DNA of 64,000 nt from Podospora comata (lineage: Eukaryota; Ascomycota; Sordariomycetes; Sordariales; Podosporaceae): NCBI GenBank assembly GCA_017354895.1, contig CP071496.1, forward strand, positions 992,001 to 1,056,000, given 5' to 3'. Under the pieces are notes generated by a model. It was given only the letters and a program-made list of their open reading frames with translations, did no database searches and was not told the origin of the DNA. Below are positions 43,614-57,000 of the stretch, in pieces; position 1 is the first letter of the stretch; each line of letters opens with the position of its first letter. A program made the translations under genes and the position numbers.

Positions 43614-46600
43614 AAACACACACCAGATGAATGTGACATCTTTTTTTCTCTCTTCTGTCTGTTTTGTTCTCATAACTATCATGATGTTGGATTTGGAAGG
43701 GATGGTGGTGGTGGTGGTGGTGGGTGGGTGGGTGGTTTAAGGCGATGTGTTTTGGGCGGGGGGGAAGGATGGGAAATACAACAACATTGTTGAGACATAG
43801 GCGATGACCAAACTGAAAGTGTAGAAGTAATTCGTCATATAGGCTTGCTACTTTTGCTGCTTGGGAGTTTTGACTTTTTTTTTCTCTCGTTCTGATGGAG
43901 TGGGGTGAAAAAGGGGGTGAGAAGCAGCGTATGGAGGTAGTTGAGCATGAGAATTTCTTGAGTGACATACAAGCTAGCTAGGTGGCTTGAGAAAAGATGT
44001 GTGAATGAAGTGAATAATGTGTTTTGATCCGAGGACTGCTGTGAGATGGGAAAGGAATACTTAATGGGATGGGGGGAGGGTTGCACAACATGGATTGTGA
44101 ATTTCTTAAAGGAGCAATGATTACTGTGGAGGGCTGAGAGTTTGAGGGGGGACTGTGTTCCGGTGGCGTTTCGGTGGTGGTCAGAGGAGGTGAGTTTCTT
44201 TCAGGTTTTTATTATCTCGAGTCGAGTCCAACACCAGCGGGAAGGGGGCAAACAGGTGCTGGTTATTTGTTGGAGGATGTGAGACAGTCACCCAGGTAGG
44301 CAAGCGAACTGAAGATGCATGTCATCGGAAGGTGCATCCGTTGACAACCCTCGAGGATGTGTGTGTGGTCTTTGTCGCGAGAATCAGCGTTGATCAGAGC
44401 ACATAGGTACCCTGGAAGAAATATGATAAAGATCACGAGACCATGAAGCTGTGTTCGAGGATATAGATGTATAGGATACCATTGGCCACAGTCTGATGAT
44501 GCCCCCAAAGTTTGACATTTTGTCAAACACATCTGATTCGCCGAATGCAAGCCTCCGGTTTCTATTTCCGAGGAGAATAATAATTTCCCATCCTTTTCCT
44601 CCCCAGCAAGAGACGCGACAACCGCCGCCGCCGAGGCGAGAAAGTTTTGAATGAAATGGTTGGGCTATCCTTAAATTTACAACGGAAAAAATCACTTTCG
44701 GTTGTGGTCGTCGTCGGAAATAAATTCAACACTGGCGAGATTTTGGCGTATTGGCACCAACGGACATGCCGTCGTCCCTGCATTTTTTTATTTTACTTTT
44801 ACTGCCGGGGACCGAGAGCGAGACAAGCGCTTAGAAAGATGGAATCTAGAACTTTTCGGGCGGTTATATCAAGGAATGCTACGTTGTTAACCGCGCTGGA
44901 AAAGGAAGATGGAAAATGTTTGTCTTTTGTTACCGTACCCCAGGATGAGGAATTATGGGTGGTGGGACGATGCCCAGAGATGCTTGGTGAGTTGGCCCTG
45001 CAGGCTGCTGTTGCAGCTGAATGCTGTGGGGGGTTTCCAGGTTGGAGAGAAAAGGCAGGTCTCCGAGACAGGATGTCCAAATGAGGAAGGATGGTATGGA
45101 TGGGATAGAGTGTTGTGCTGCAGCAGGATCATGATGGCGATGCTTTCGTGGTGAGTTCATCAATGTTCCCCAGCCTCGTCCATCGGGATCGTGTTGCATT
45201 TGTGAGCTACACTATTCCTACCTAGAGCCGCCAAGACTTCAACGTTTTTGGCTCAAGGGGGTAGTGAGAAAAGAAAGAAAACCCTGGTGGTGATGGAGCT
45301 TGTGATCATCAACTTGTGGTAACAAAAGCTTGGGTTCCCTTCGGCTTGACCCGGTGGCCTCACCTTGAGGCTAGGCTGGTGGGCTGCTTGACAGGCGTGT
45401 TCATCAGAAGGAAATCAATCAATCAATCATCTCGACATTGGATCTTCAAGGAAGGAAGTGGTGTCTGATCTGACGTCGTTTGGATGATGGCCTCTGGCAA
45501 TGATGAGATGAAAAGCGGGACGGAAAACAGACCCAGCCTCGCAGAAAAAAAAAATATGCTCCCCAGACTTTTGTTTGAACAGGGGCTACCCTTCAAGCAG
45601 CACCAGGGCTGTCCACCGTCACCGCCTCCTCCTCCGTCCCGCAACTGCATCTCGCCTACCCGTTTTACCCTACCGCGTGTTCTCCCGTACCGCACCACCG
45701 TCACCGAGACCCGGAGCGAGGACCGAAAGCCTTGTGCCTTTGTGGCAGATGAGAAGCGTATGACGGATGGATGGACCAAGATGGGGAACGGGTTTTCCTA
45801 CCTTCCTCTTTGCTTGTTTGCATACTGTATCCAGGAGCAGTAGTGTCATGCGCCTCAGCCCATTGGCCCCTTTTTTTTATGATGCCGCCGCTGGACGAGA
45901 TGCCGTTCCGGGAAAGCTTCTAGCGGTGGAGATTTGGGGGTTGGGAAATGGATCTCAGAGGGTCGTTGGCCTCGGCCATGGATTCTTGATCTCTCTCCTC
46001 TCCTTTCCTTTCCTTTCCTTTCCTTTCGGCATCAACTGCTGGCCCAAGTCTCTTTTATATGACGACGGCGCCTGGATTTCAATGCATTGGCCAGTGACAA
46101 GATTGCAAAGTTGTATCTCTGCTCCACCGTAAATGGAAGCTTGATCGGGAGCGAGTTTTCTTTTCGGGCGTGAACCGTGGGTGGGCACATGGGAAAAAAG
46201 CACGGGGCACATCAACCTGGAAATCCTGGTCTGATGGAAGCGACGGGCAGCTAGTTTCGAGTTTTGGTTGGAGGAGCAGCAGCCTCATGCCCTTGATCAG
46301 TATCAAAAGCATGGCGATATCAAGGTAACAAAGTTTGAGAGGCAAAGCTCTGCAGCCGTTTGGCACAAGCATCCATTGGATGACAGCTCAGGTCATGTTG
46401 AAAGCCCAGAGGTCGTGACTGGACACGAAGAAGACTGGGGCGCTTTGCCTCTGTGGGATTTTGACCGTGCACGGCTAGCCCCCTGCCGCGGCCCTCGACT
46501 CCGCTGGCCTGCTGCTGCGCTGCCCTGGCACTGGCCGTCCCCTTCTGTTTCGTTCGTCCTCCTTTAGCTCTCCCTTTGCATTTGCCTTTTCCTCCTTCTC

Positions 46601-46757
46601 CCATTCCACCTCTCCGCCACACCGCACGACCATCGCCCATCCATCACAAACCTGTGTGCCTGAGCAAGGGCCGCAGACGACAAGTCGTGTTGGGGCCGAT
46701 TCGGATAATCGCGACACCCAAGTCAATTCGTTTTGTCTGGTGTTTTGGTGCCTGGAA

Positions 46758-46759
46758 GA

Positions 46760-46818
<59 letters not shown>

Positions 46819-46829
46819 GAGAGAGAAAG
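46758..46829 (+). repeat. (GA)n tract in the CK1 5' region
   Basis: About 70 bases of nearly pure GA with a few interruptions lie 580 bases before the kinase start. Such tracts often exclude nucleosomes or bind GAGA-type factors; that role here is inference. Confidence 0.95.
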
Positions 46830-47410
46830 ACGGGAGAGAGAGACCCGTCGACTCGGTCAAGAAACGGAATCGTCAATTCAATCCGCCCGCCCTCGCGCCC
46901 ACCGCCACGTCCACTATCCACCCACCCAGCTCGAACACGAACCGCGACCGCTATCCCGACGATCACCGACCGACAGGACAAGACAGAAACCTTACGCCCG
47001 CAATTGCTTCGCCTCGCCCGACAGCTGAGAGAGAGCTCCGCCCGCCCACCGCCTGGCCCAGGGGTTCTTTCCGCTCACTCCATCCACCTTGACGTCTTGT
47101 CCAGAGAACATCGGGTGAGTCTCCATACGCCACCCCAATTGTTTATCATTCGCACCGCAAGTGCACATTTGTTTCCGCTTCGGCATATTGGTCCAGCCAG
47201 TCTTGCCCACTGCCACACACCAGGCCGCCAACTAGACTGCCCTGTTCACGATCTGGACCGGCAACGCACACGACGCCAAATCATTTGGCCGAGAGACCAC
47301 AAGCAACTCGCGACTGACATCTAAGTCTGCTATAGATTTACTCCGAGACTGTGCTATACATACAATCACTGTCGCGTTGCTCCTGATCGCTGACGATCAA
47401 TTCGCCGGAA

Positions 47411-48869
47411 ATGGCGTCGTCATCCTCCAACGTTGTTGGTGTACACTATAGAGTGGGAAAGAAAATCGGAGAGGGTTCGTTCGGTGTAATTTTCGAGGGC
47501 ACAAACCTCCTGAACAACCAACAGGTTGCCATCAAGTTTGTACGTGAATCTGACATCTCGTCAAGGGTAGAAGCAAATGCTGACGAGACGTGATTGTAGG
47601 AACCAAGAAAGAGCGATGCCCCCCAACTGAGAGATGAGTACAGGACATACAAGATCCTCGTCGGGTGCCGTAAGTAGACATGTGCCCACCCATGATGGGC
47701 GGGAATGACCTCAGGCTAACCTTGTCGCAGCTGGCATCCCAAATGTGTACTACTTCGGCCAAGAAGGTCTGCACAACATCCTGGTGATCGATCTTCTGGG
47801 TCCATCGCTCGAGGATCTTTTCGACCACTGCAACCGGAGATTCTCCCTCAAGACGGTTGTCATGGTCGCCAAGCAGATGCTGTCCCGCGTCCAAACCATC
47901 CACGAGAAGAACCTGATCTACCGTGATATCAAGCCCGATAACTTCCTCATCGGCAGGCCAAACTCCAAGACTTCCAATGTCATCCACGTGGTCGATTTCG
48001 GTATGGCCAAGCAATACCGTGACCCCAAGACGAAGCAACACATTCCCTACCGCGAACGCAAGTCGCTTTCTGGCACTGCTCGTTACATGAGTATCAACAC
48101 CCATCTTGGTCGCGAGCAGTCGAGAAGAGACGATCTCGAGGCCCTTGGCCACGTATTCATGTACTTTTTGCGCGGTGGTCTTCCCTGGCAGGGTCTCAAG
48201 GCTGCTACTAATAAGCAGAAGTACGAGAAGATTGGTGAGAAGAAGCAGACGACGCCCATCAAGGAGCTGTGCGAGGGTTTCCCCGAGCAGCTGGTGACGT
48301 ATCTGACATATGTGCGCAACCTCGGCTTCGAGGACACGCCCGACTATGACTACCTCCGTGAGCTTTTTACCACGGCGCTCAAGGAGGCTGGCATTCCCGA
48401 AGATGGAGAGTATGACTGGATGAAGGTTGGCAAGCCCGACAGGAAGGGGGACTGGGACCGCCCGGGCGCTTTGCACAACCCAAACGCCCGCCCCGGGGCT
48501 TCGGCCATGGAGATCCACGGCAACTCGAGGGGGCCGACGACACACCACCAAAGCGACCCGCGAGCCCCTCAATTGAGCATGTCGCATTTAAACGCCGGGA
48601 AACCCCTACCGCCCCAGCCGAACCAGAGGCAGTCGAAGCAAGGACGGCCAAACGCGCCCGCCTTGGGAGCCCAAAGGCCCGCGGTCGGGGGTTACAACAT
48701 GCCAGCAGCGACACCTACGGGATCAACCCAAGCCCAGTTCCAGACCAGCACCCAGAACCTGCCGCAACGACCGATGGCACACTCGCCCGCCATACCTGCT
48801 CCCCAGAATAACGCTCAACCACAGCCAACAGGCTTCCAGAAGTTCATGAAGACTCTTTGCTGCGGTTAA
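47411..48869 (+). CDS. Casein kinase 1 with C-terminal palmitoylation motif (YCK/CKI type)
   Basis: This is a Ser/Thr kinase of the CK1 family. Exons 47411-47539, 47600-47669 and 47731-48869 give 445 residues. The glycine loop is [14 protein letters not shown], the catalytic lysine is in QQVAIKFEPRKS (Lys42), the catalytic loop [12 protein letters not shown], the metal loop [14 protein letters not shown], and the CK1-specific [20 protein letters not shown] replaces APE. The kinase domain ends near residue 300; the tail is Pro/Gln/Asn-rich and ends FMKTLCCG. A Cys-Cys at the extreme C-terminus is the palmitoylation signal of yeast Yck1/Yck2 and fission yeast Cki1, so plasma-membrane location is expected. 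It differs from the HRR25/CK1a type that lacks this ending. Confidence 0.95.
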
Positions 48870-50627
48870 TGGGTTTTGGTTGTTTTTTTACGCGTTGATC
48901 TGGCGTCTTGCTGAGTAAGCTTTGCCTTTTTGTTTTGCCTCGAGAGTGTTGACAAGCAAGTCGGCTAACTTGTTGGATTAGCGTTGTAAGCGGCAGCCGG
49001 CGGCACGTTCTATATAGAGGCTTTCGAAGATAGGAGTCCTTTATGATTTGTCTGCGACATGCGTTGTTAGTTTTTTTGCATGGGACATTAGAAGGACGCC
49101 TTTCTTACACGGGGGCACATTCCAGCACATTTGGCGCCTTTCCTGGACATCATTACGATTACGATAATCCCGGTTTCTCCCTTTTTTTTCTGTCTTTGTC
49201 TTTCTGGCCTTTGACCTGCTTGCAGCTCTCGCGGAGGATGTTGGCAGGGCTAATAGCTACTTCTTGGGCTGGCCTGGCAGGGGAAAATATCAGTCTTGAC
49301 TTGTTTGGCGCCTTGGGGGAACGTTTTCACTCTCACTCTCACACTCTCACTCTCACTCTCACTCTCACACATTACACACACACCACCACACATACTCACA
49401 GATAAACTCACTCTAATAATCAGCATCCCTTTTGAGAACATACAGAAAAAGAACGGCATTGTAACAGGGCATGGTTTCATCACTTTTTTTTTCTTTTTTT
49501 TCTTTTTTTTCTTTTGATTCGTGTGGTTTTTTTCTGGCTGGCTGGACAGGGTGGTGTTTTCCTTTTTTTTTTGGTTTTCTTTTTCCATCATCGTCTTGTT
49601 GTTTTTGCTCGTCCAGAAATAATGAAAGAATCTCTCTCTGTCTCCAAAAGAAAAACACAAGCACGAAGAGAAAGAGCCCCCTTGCTGTTCAGCAGTCAGT
49701 CAGTTAGTATACACTCGAGTCATTGAAAAAAAAATTGATTCCGAACCCAACCTGCCCTGTTTTTTGCCTGGTGTATGTTTTCTTTGTTTTATCTGTCTGT
49801 ATAAGCGTGTGTGTATGTGTGGGTGAGTGGGTATATCATTTCTTTTCTTTTTTTGTACAAGACTCTGGGCGTTGTAAAATGGGACAAACATTGTCGTTTC
49901 TGTTGCAATTGTTGTTGTTGTTGTAATGTCTTTTTGTTGTTTGGCTTTTTGGATATACTTTAGTTCGTTGTTGTGTGTTTTTTCCTTGACAAGAGCTGTC
50001 TGTTTTCCTATGTTGGTGTATAGGCCTTTGGTGCGTGTGGTAATAATGCTGGTTGTGAGAAAGAAAGTCAAGGGGAGGAGGGAGTCAAGTCGAAGAGGGT
50101 AGAGAGCGGACGGTGTTGGGATAAGAGCGGAAGGTGCTGGAGAGGAGGTTGATTTAGGCGGAATGTTGGAAAGATAACTTGAGGGTGTGAAGGGTTGGAA
50201 TCTCTGGGATAGATATAGTTGATATAAATCTGTGGTGTGTATAACGAAAGGATTTGGTAATATTTTTCTGGTCTCATCACCTCCAGTAAGCAAGCACATT
50301 ATACAATATCCATCCAGGCATCACAATGCATCTGAAGAACTCTGGGTTTCCACTGACACCAGCAATGTTTATAGGACCATTTTCCACCTCCAGCCTTGAA
50401 ACACAATCCCTGGTCTTTATGATTTCATAACACCCACGACAGACATACATACATTATAGACAGAAAGACAGACCATTTCCCCATTGGAAAGTCTCCTTTC
50501 TAAATTTCATAACCACAACCACCAACCACGGCAACAACCAACAAACAAACATTTCTTATTTCGACATATATAAAACGCACACACCCCCCTCATCTCCTTC
50601 TTTTTGTCATGCCCCAAAATTGTTCTC
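48870..50627. other. Convergent 3' region between CK1 and the p24 gene
   Basis: Low-complexity T-runs, CTCACT repeats (49325-49370) and CA-like repeats. No gene: frames at 49250-49660 and 49700-50299 are read from T/A-rich simple sequence. Confidence 0.5.
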
Positions 50628-51403
50628 TCACGTTAGCTTCTGCTTAATAAAAAAGCTCCTAAGATGGCTCAGCTGCCAAGCACAGGTACCAGCAAGGACA
50701 AACAATTGAATCAAGATCCAGCGGACGACGCGAGCGTTGGTGGACTCGGATTGATCGCGGAATTCGGCTTCTCTCTCCTATTGTTCCCCTCATATCAGCA
50801 CCACCCCATCTCCCTGAATGAGAGCAACTTACACGTTGAAACACCTGCTCCCTCCTGATGTCATTCAGCCTCGCGTTCAGGTCCTTGACCCGGGTGGCCA
50901 GGTCGGCAATCTTGGACTTGTCGCTGCTGTCGATGGCCGAGGTCTCGCCGATGGCCATGTCGAGGGTGAGGCGGATGCCGCCGTTGGGCTGGGCCATGCT
51001 CAGCCAGGAGGAGCGGCCGCTGGAGGAGGAGGGGGTGAAGCAGATTTTGTGGTCGCCGGCTTCGGCGGCGGTGAAGGTGAATTTGCCCGAGGGGCCGCCG
51101 CGCTGGGAGACGACGCGGTGGTCGTTGTCGAAGATTTCCTGGGGGGCACAAAGTTAGGAAGGAAAGAGGAAGGACGTGGGGGGGGAGAGGAGGTTATACG
51201 TCAACGGAAATGTAAATCGAGATGCCCTCGTGCTTGGCCCAGTGGTGGCGCTGGTCGTCCCATTCTTCGGCGACGTAGTGGCCTACTACAAGGGTGTCTT
51301 TGGGGAGCTCTTCGAAGAAGCAGCGGGGGGTTGTTACGTCGATGTAGAAGTAGAGGGCCTGGGCCATGGAGGTGAGGGAGAGGAGGGGGAGGATGGCCCT
51401 CAT
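50628..51403 (-). CDS. p24 (EMP24/GP25L) family cargo receptor, ERP type
   Basis: This type I membrane protein of COPII/COPI vesicles is involved in ER-Golgi cargo sorting. Exons 51403-51200, 51138-50833 and 50777-50628 give 219 residues. A signal peptide ([16 protein letters not shown]) is followed by the GOLD domain with [17 protein letters not shown] and [13 protein letters not shown] (two cysteines for the conserved disulfide). A coiled-coil ([19 protein letters not shown] then [15 protein letters not shown]) leads to one membrane span ([17 protein letters not shown]) and a short cytosolic tail [12 protein letters not shown] with an FF export motif. FxxELP and the tail fit the alpha-type ERP1/5/6 group better than EMP24 or ERV25. 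Confidence 0.93.
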
Positions 51404-52168
51404 TTTGGCGGTTGTTTTTTCTACGTGTTGTCCGTGACCGATTGTGTAGTTGATGGGGGAAATATTGGAGCCGTCGGTGTATCGTTTGAATTGGTCGTGG
51501 TATGGTCGTCGCTCGTCAACGGTTTATCGTCGTTTGCGACAGGTTTGTTCACAAGTTCACCAGCAACAGCAGCACAGCACAGGCGCGACCCCGGTCAAGC
51601 TTGGAAGCTGCCACGCTTCCACAGTAAAAAGTTGGGGCCACTCTCAGTGGAGCGGCCCAGCCAATCTCAGGGGTTGAGCTGAAGGGAGAGTCACGTGCGA
51701 GATCAGTAACCAGAAAGCTTGACCCTTGAGTACTGTGTGCGTTTTTGGGTGACAACTGTGAGAGCGCACTGTGCCCTCTGGAAAATTTGGGCGGTGTTGC
51801 TTGACAGAATTTTGCGTTCTCACAGTGAATGCCATCTTTCAATCACGTCGCTCATTTCCGACAAACTTTGCCATCAAAACGTGGATTTTTCGTTGCGCAG
51901 TCCATCAAAATTTCAGAGCGACAATTCAGTTTGATTGCTTTTTTAATAGACTTCCGTTTGATAGATACCCCCACCCTGGGTTTTTTTTCAGGTCGAGTTT
52001 TGCCAGATGCCCGATTGAAGTTTGGGACAAAACTGCGACCGACGAAACTGGCAGCTCGCTACCTTATTAAGATATCCCCACAGTGCACGGGGTTGACCTG
52101 TCGACGCGACCAACCCCACCACCACCACCACCACCACCGACCTACCCGGCACAACACCACCACAAACC
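51404..52168. other. Divergent promoter between the p24 gene and SWC4
   Basis: No gene supported. A CCA(CCACCA) repeat lies just before the SWC4 start. Confidence 0.5.
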
Positions 52169-54040
52169 ATGACCTCGCGCGACGTTCACGATGTCCTCAA
52201 TCTCCCTTCCGATCACTCGGGCGCGCCCCGACCATCCAAGAAGCAAAAGACCAGCGCGCCACGACCAAACCTGAAGGGATTAGCTCGCGAAGTCCAAAAC
52301 CTGGGCGGCGACAATCCAATAGCCATCGTTCCTGAAGTTAACTTCTTCAAGAAGCGCCGCTTTGCGACACGGAAGCCGGTTGCGAAATGGGAGCTCAAAG
52401 CGTTCACCAACTCGGCGAGGGGAGACGACGGCGCATTGGTGCTGAGGCATTGGAAGAGGAGGACGGATGATGGCGCGCCGCCGGTAGAAGGTGCGCAGGA
52501 TGGGGATGGGCAACAACAGCGGGGAGGGGGGGAGGGGACGCCAGCTTCGGAAAAGAGGGAGGAGAAGCCTGAGGACTCGGCGTTTGCTAAGTACAATGTC
52601 AAGGTTGTTGTGCCTCACTACACCGAGGATCAGTATCACTCCAACCTCCAGAACAACGACTGGACAAAGGAGGAGACGGATTACTTGTTGGAGCTGGCAA
52701 AGGATTTTGATCTGAGGTGGACGTTGATATGGGATCGGTATGACTTTACTCCAAAACCACCCGGTGGTGGTGGTGATGCGGCAAATGGGAAGGATACCAG
52801 CACGGCGGTGGTGCCGACCCCAAAACAGCGGAGCATGGAGGATCTCAAAGCGCGATACTACGAGGTGGCAGCCAAAATGATGGCTGTTCAGAAACCGGCG
52901 CAGTACATGACCCGGCCAGAGTTTGAGCTCTACGAGATGATGCAAAACTTTGACCCGGAGCAGGAAAGAAAACGAAAGCAGTTTGCGCTCAACACTCTGT
53001 CGCGCTCCAAGGACGAGGCCCGGGAGGAGGAGTCGTTGCTGCTAGAGGTCAAGCGCATCCTCGCGCGCACGGAGAGGTTCAACGAGGAGCGCCGCGAGCT
53101 CTACAACCGGCTTGACTACCCGGCCACGGACTCGGACATCAACTCGTTCAAGACGTCGGCCGGGTTGCAGAACCTGCTTCAGACGCTGATGTCGACGGAT
53201 AAGAACAAGAAGAGGAAGAGCATCATGCCTGGGGAGGGCGTCAGTCCCAGCAACAACTCGGGCGTGCCGAACAGTGCGGTTTCGGAGACGAACCCTGCCA
53301 ATCGGAGGGAGAGCATCGCCGCTTCTGCGACGTCGAATAATCATCACCATCATGCTCGTCGTGATTCGGATGCGAGGACACCGGCTACGCCGGCTGATCC
53401 GACGCCTACGTCGGCGGCGGCGGCGGCGGCGAATAAGAAGAAGGGCGGGGGTGCGCAGCAGCAGCCGGAGAGGAGGAAGTTGACGCAGCAGGAGGAGCAG
53501 GTTTATGGCGTGTCGTATCATGACAGGCTGGGAAGCGGCCCGACGTTTCGGTATGAGAAGATTAACAAGCTTTACAGCCACAAGAGCGGGCAGCAGCAGC
53601 TGCGGATTACGAATGCGCTTAGCGAGCTTGACTTGCCGCCTAGGCTGGTGATGCCGACGGCTGCGGTGACGGCGCAGTTTGAGGTGCTTTGGGGGGCGGT
53701 GACGGCGTTGGTGGATTTGAGGAAGATGAGTGATCGGTTGGATGGGGAGATTAAGATTGAGGAGGCGAAGAAGGCGGAACGGGATCGGGCCAAGGGTATC
53801 GCGGCCGAGATGGAGGGGGAGAAGGAGAAGGGTGAGGGTGGTGGTGGTGATGGTGCTGCTGCTGCTGCTGGGGAGGGGGGGAAGGCCGGAGAGAAGACTG
53901 GGGAGGGGGGGCAGACAAAGGAGGATGGGGAGAAGAAGAGGCCCGAGAGTAGTGGGAGTTTGACTGCTGCTGGGCATAAGAGGAGCGCGAGCGTGTTGAG
54001 CGCGGCGAGTGATAAGAGTTCGAAGCGGCAAAAGAAGTGA
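52169..54040 (+). CDS. SWC4: SWR1/NuA4 complex subunit SWC4 (DMAP1 homologue)
   Basis: This nuclear subunit is shared by the SWR1 remodeller (H2A.Z exchange) and NuA4 acetyltransferase. It is a single exon of 623 residues. The N-terminus MTSRDVHDVLNLPSDHSG and NPIAIVPEVNFFKKRRF, then RKPVAKWELKAFTNSAR are hallmark SWC4 sequence. The SANT/Myb-like domain at ~residues 155-200 reads YTEDQYHSNLQNNDWTKEET and LLELAKDFDLRWTLIWDRYD. The DMAP1 region continues with MEDLKARYYEVAAKMM and EQERKRKQFALNTLSRSKDE. Low-complexity His-, Ala- and Gly/Glu-rich inserts (for example residues 400-430 and 550-590) extend it beyond the yeast protein (476). The end is basic (SSKRQKK), a possible nuclear signal. Confidence 0.95.
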   Translation: MTSRDVHDVLNLPSDHSGAPRPSKKQKTSAPRPNLKGLAREVQNLGGDNPIAIVPEVNFFKKRRFATRKPVAKWELKAFTNSARGDDGALVLRHWKRRTDDGAPPVEGAQDGDGQQQRGGGEGTPASEKREEKPEDSAFAKYNVKVVVPHYTEDQYHSNLQNNDWTKEETDYLLELAKDFDLRWTLIWDRYDFTPKPPGGGGDAANGKDTSTAVVPTPKQRSMEDLKARYYEVAAKMMAVQKPAQYMTRPEFELYEMMQNFDPEQERKRKQFALNTLSRSKDEAREEESLLLEVKRILARTERFNEERRELYNRLDYPATDSDINSFKTSAGLQNLLQTLMSTDKNKKRKSIMPGEGVSPSNNSGVPNSAVSETNPANRRESIAASATSNNHHHHARRDSDARTPATPADPTPTSAAAAAANKKKGGGAQQQPERRKLTQQEEQVYGVSYHDRLGSGPTFRYEKINKLYSHKSGQQQLRITNALSELDLPPRLVMPTAAVTAQFEVLWGAVTALVDLRKMSDRLDGEIKIEEAKKAERDRAKGIAAEMEGEKEKGEGGGGDGAAAAAGEGGKAGEKTGEGGQTKEDGEKKRPESSGSLTAAGHKRSASVLSAASDKSSKRQKK

Positions 54041-57000
54041 TTTGGCCCAGGTCTTGGACTATCGGAAATGGGAGTCTGGAGGACGGTGGAGGAGTTGTAC
54101 AGATAGTAATGATATCTTTGGGAGTCACCACGCTCTGTGTACAGTACAATATCTCTGCCTGATCCATCAGGACATCCAGTGCATTGCTCGAAGCGATGGA
54201 TGTGTTCACTTCCCAGTGCCAAATGCTATCTGGTACATGACTTTGGTGTAGTCAAGTTGACGTGTTCTATCTCCAAAGTTGAAATTTATATGATCTACTA
54301 AATAGCTGATCTGATGATTGCAAAATGTAGAGTGATACCTTGTCCAAGTAGGTGGCAACCGGATTTATTGTCACCTTGATTCGAGTGTGTCAGTGAAAGT
54401 TATTGTTGAGGAATACACAAGGTTGAAGATGAATAAAATGAACCTGAGATGAAGGTAAGTGGACCAAGAAAAAAAAAGATGACAAAGAAGGATGGAACTG
54501 CATCTGAAGGGCTTTGGTAGCCGCAAGGTGCGAAGTATGGATATATTAGGTAAAGTCAAAATAACGAAGTACAGTATGTGAGTGCGTGGTGAGTGGTCGA
54601 TGGAGCGAGTGTGGATGTGCGATCATGCTCCCGCGGTAACATAGGTAGGGATCGTTGTCAAGGGATGGCAACCGGATACTTGGGGCTCGAGCTACAAAAC
54701 CCGATGTTATGATGATTAGCTGGAAGATAGAAAACTGGGCAAGGCATGCTTGGATTGCAACAAACACCTACTTTCGACCTCCGGTTCAAGATAGCAGTTG
54801 CCAAAGCATTACCTATCTCTGAACTCCTTCAACTGTGTTACGTGGAATGCCATCACTGCTGGACATAAAGATGGTGATTGAACTGGACAGCTTCTATGGT
54901 ACTAAACTGACAACAACTAGACTTGTGCAAGACCTCCATTTCTTGCTGTGGAGAATGCTTTGTGACTTGGTGTCATGTGACGATAATACAATGTGAGTAT
55001 CATGAGAGACAACCTGCTGTTCAGAAAAGTCCGAGACGAACTGATCATGACAGACAATTTGCGATGCTTGGGCGGCTAGCCGGTGCATGCGTTTCAAGAG
55101 ATATCTCGTCATGTTCAACTCCTGAAATGTGTGGTACATTGATTTACAAAGTTCAACAAAGAGACAGATTGCTTCCTAACGGCAGCGGCATCTATAAAAA
55201 GCTCAGCAAGCCCCCAAGCGACGGGAACAATACCCGCCGACGTCTTGGCTTGCATTTCCTCGAGGAAGAAAGGGGTTCTAGGACCAAGCCTATATGCAGG
55301 TACATGTCTTTCGTCACGATCCGGGGAGAGCGAGGCTGCTCAACCGTGAGGCACGTACTCGAGGTTGATCATGCACCAGTACCAGTGGTCAGTACCTTCG
55401 GAGATTTACTGACATCTACGACACCAGACTTGCGAGGCTGTCGTCAGTGTCTGGATCTTGAGATCTGTGATGAGGATGTTGAAGGCTGCAGGCGCCAATC
55501 GTGAGACGACCTACCAGCTGGCGGGTAGACATGTGATGGTATAAGTGATTAGTAGATGGTGTTAGCGATGGTGGGGGACCGTTGGAATAACATAAAATTA
55601 TGGCACGATGTGGATATGCCTAGATCTGTAGTCAAAAGATATATATAATCTGCCCTGTTGATCTGTCCCAATAGCTCTTGACCTTGAACCGCTGGTAGCT
55701 GCACCCCGTCAGATGGTTGGACGCCACCAAGGCTTGCTGATAAGAGGTGTGGTGATCGAGTTTCGAAACAGACATGTTTGACCCCGGATCTCTGCACGCC
55801 TTACATCAGAAGGGTATCCGGGGAAGGAGGTGTCGTTCAATCTGACGAACCTTGGGCACAAGAGCGGGAGATGTTCGGCGGGTCGAAGAATGATGGGCCA
55901 ATGAGAGGGCCGTGATGAGATCTGAGATGCTATTCAAGGTAAAGGTAAGCGCCATGCGGCGTTAAGCAATGCAGAGCCTCACCACACACCACAGTACATA
56001 CGGGTTAGCCCTACCCACTTTGCAGTCAGTTCAACGTCCCGTTGTTGTGGGCGCCAAGGGGAGTTGAGGTTGCGCACTGGATGCATCATCTGCGGCCGAC
56101 CGGAAGGCCACACACAGTGGACACGGCCGAGAAGAGAATTGAGGTGTGCGGGGGAGAGCCTCACGGCAGGCAGGTAGGCGAGACGCCGCGACTTAGACGC
56201 CGTCGACTCTTTCCGTGTCTGCTTCTGCTGCTGCTGCTGCACGACATGAATTCTCCAAGAACGGTGATGGTACCTGCATTTACCTAGGCTGGAACTAGAA
56301 ACCGGGCCTGTGGTGTTTTGGAATGCTTCTAGAAAAGATAGACGCCCAAGAAAGCATGTGGTGTTGGACCAGGCTGAGGCAAATCACCTGTTTCATTGGA
56401 GGTTCAATGATGCCGTCAGGTGCAAGGCTGACACCATGACTGGAAGGCAGGAACGACTTGCAGGGCACAAACAGGCCACAACCCACAAACCCTGGCTGAT
56501 GACTGCAGCCTAATCACTATAGAATGATAGCCACACAGGCATCAACCACACCTTCTCGGTTTCGGCCTTCGACGTCAGCGGAGCGGACTTGGCTCCGAAC
56601 CCGAATGGACATTAGCACCGAAAGAGCAAACTCGTCCGGTCGAGTTGTTCTGGCGGTCAGGAGAGTGTCGTCGACGGCCCCGCATCGGCCCGGTCTGACG
56701 AGGTGACCGTTCCGATACTATTGTGGGGCCAAGAAATACAAACCTCTTACATGAGTCGACACGCCGAATACAGCATCCACTTTGCTGACGACACCACCGA
56801 ACATTACGTGCGTCTGCGCCTGCTGCCGTCCGTCGCACCACACACCGCTCAAACGTCCTCCTCCCAGACCTCCCTGCCTGTTCGGTGAGAATTTGCTCCG
56901 TCATCGATGGGGGTCTGGAGTTGCGAGTCGCGATAGCCGCAGCCTCAAAAGGTTCCAACTGCAATGCTTCATCACGGGACGAACACTGCTGCGGCGGGGC

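Larger units (their letters stand above)
43392..47410. other. 4-kb gene-free interval, mostly CK1 upstream region and leader
   Basis: No protein or RNA gene is supported. The region holds T-runs, a CA microsatellite (43586-43613), TTTCC repeats near 46000-46026 and the GA tract at 46758-46829. Frames such as 45484-45843 lack motifs. A GTGAGT donor at 47115 may start a leader intron of the kinase gene. Confidence 0.5.

Noticed and set aside
45484-45843. 119-codon plus-strand frame upstream of CK1
   Set aside because: Pro-rich low-complexity stretch with no family signature.
46758-46829. Open plus-strand frames of alternating Glu-Arg over the GA tract
   Set aside because: Dinucleotide repeat is open in every frame; no coding evidence.
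53042-54031. 329-codon minus-strand Arg/Leu-rich frame within SWC4
   Set aside because: Composition is that of a GC-rich antisense shadow.
54923-55504. 193-codon plus-strand frame in the large gap
   Set aside because: No recognisable motif, no splice partners, random-like Cys/Arg composition; kept only as a note.
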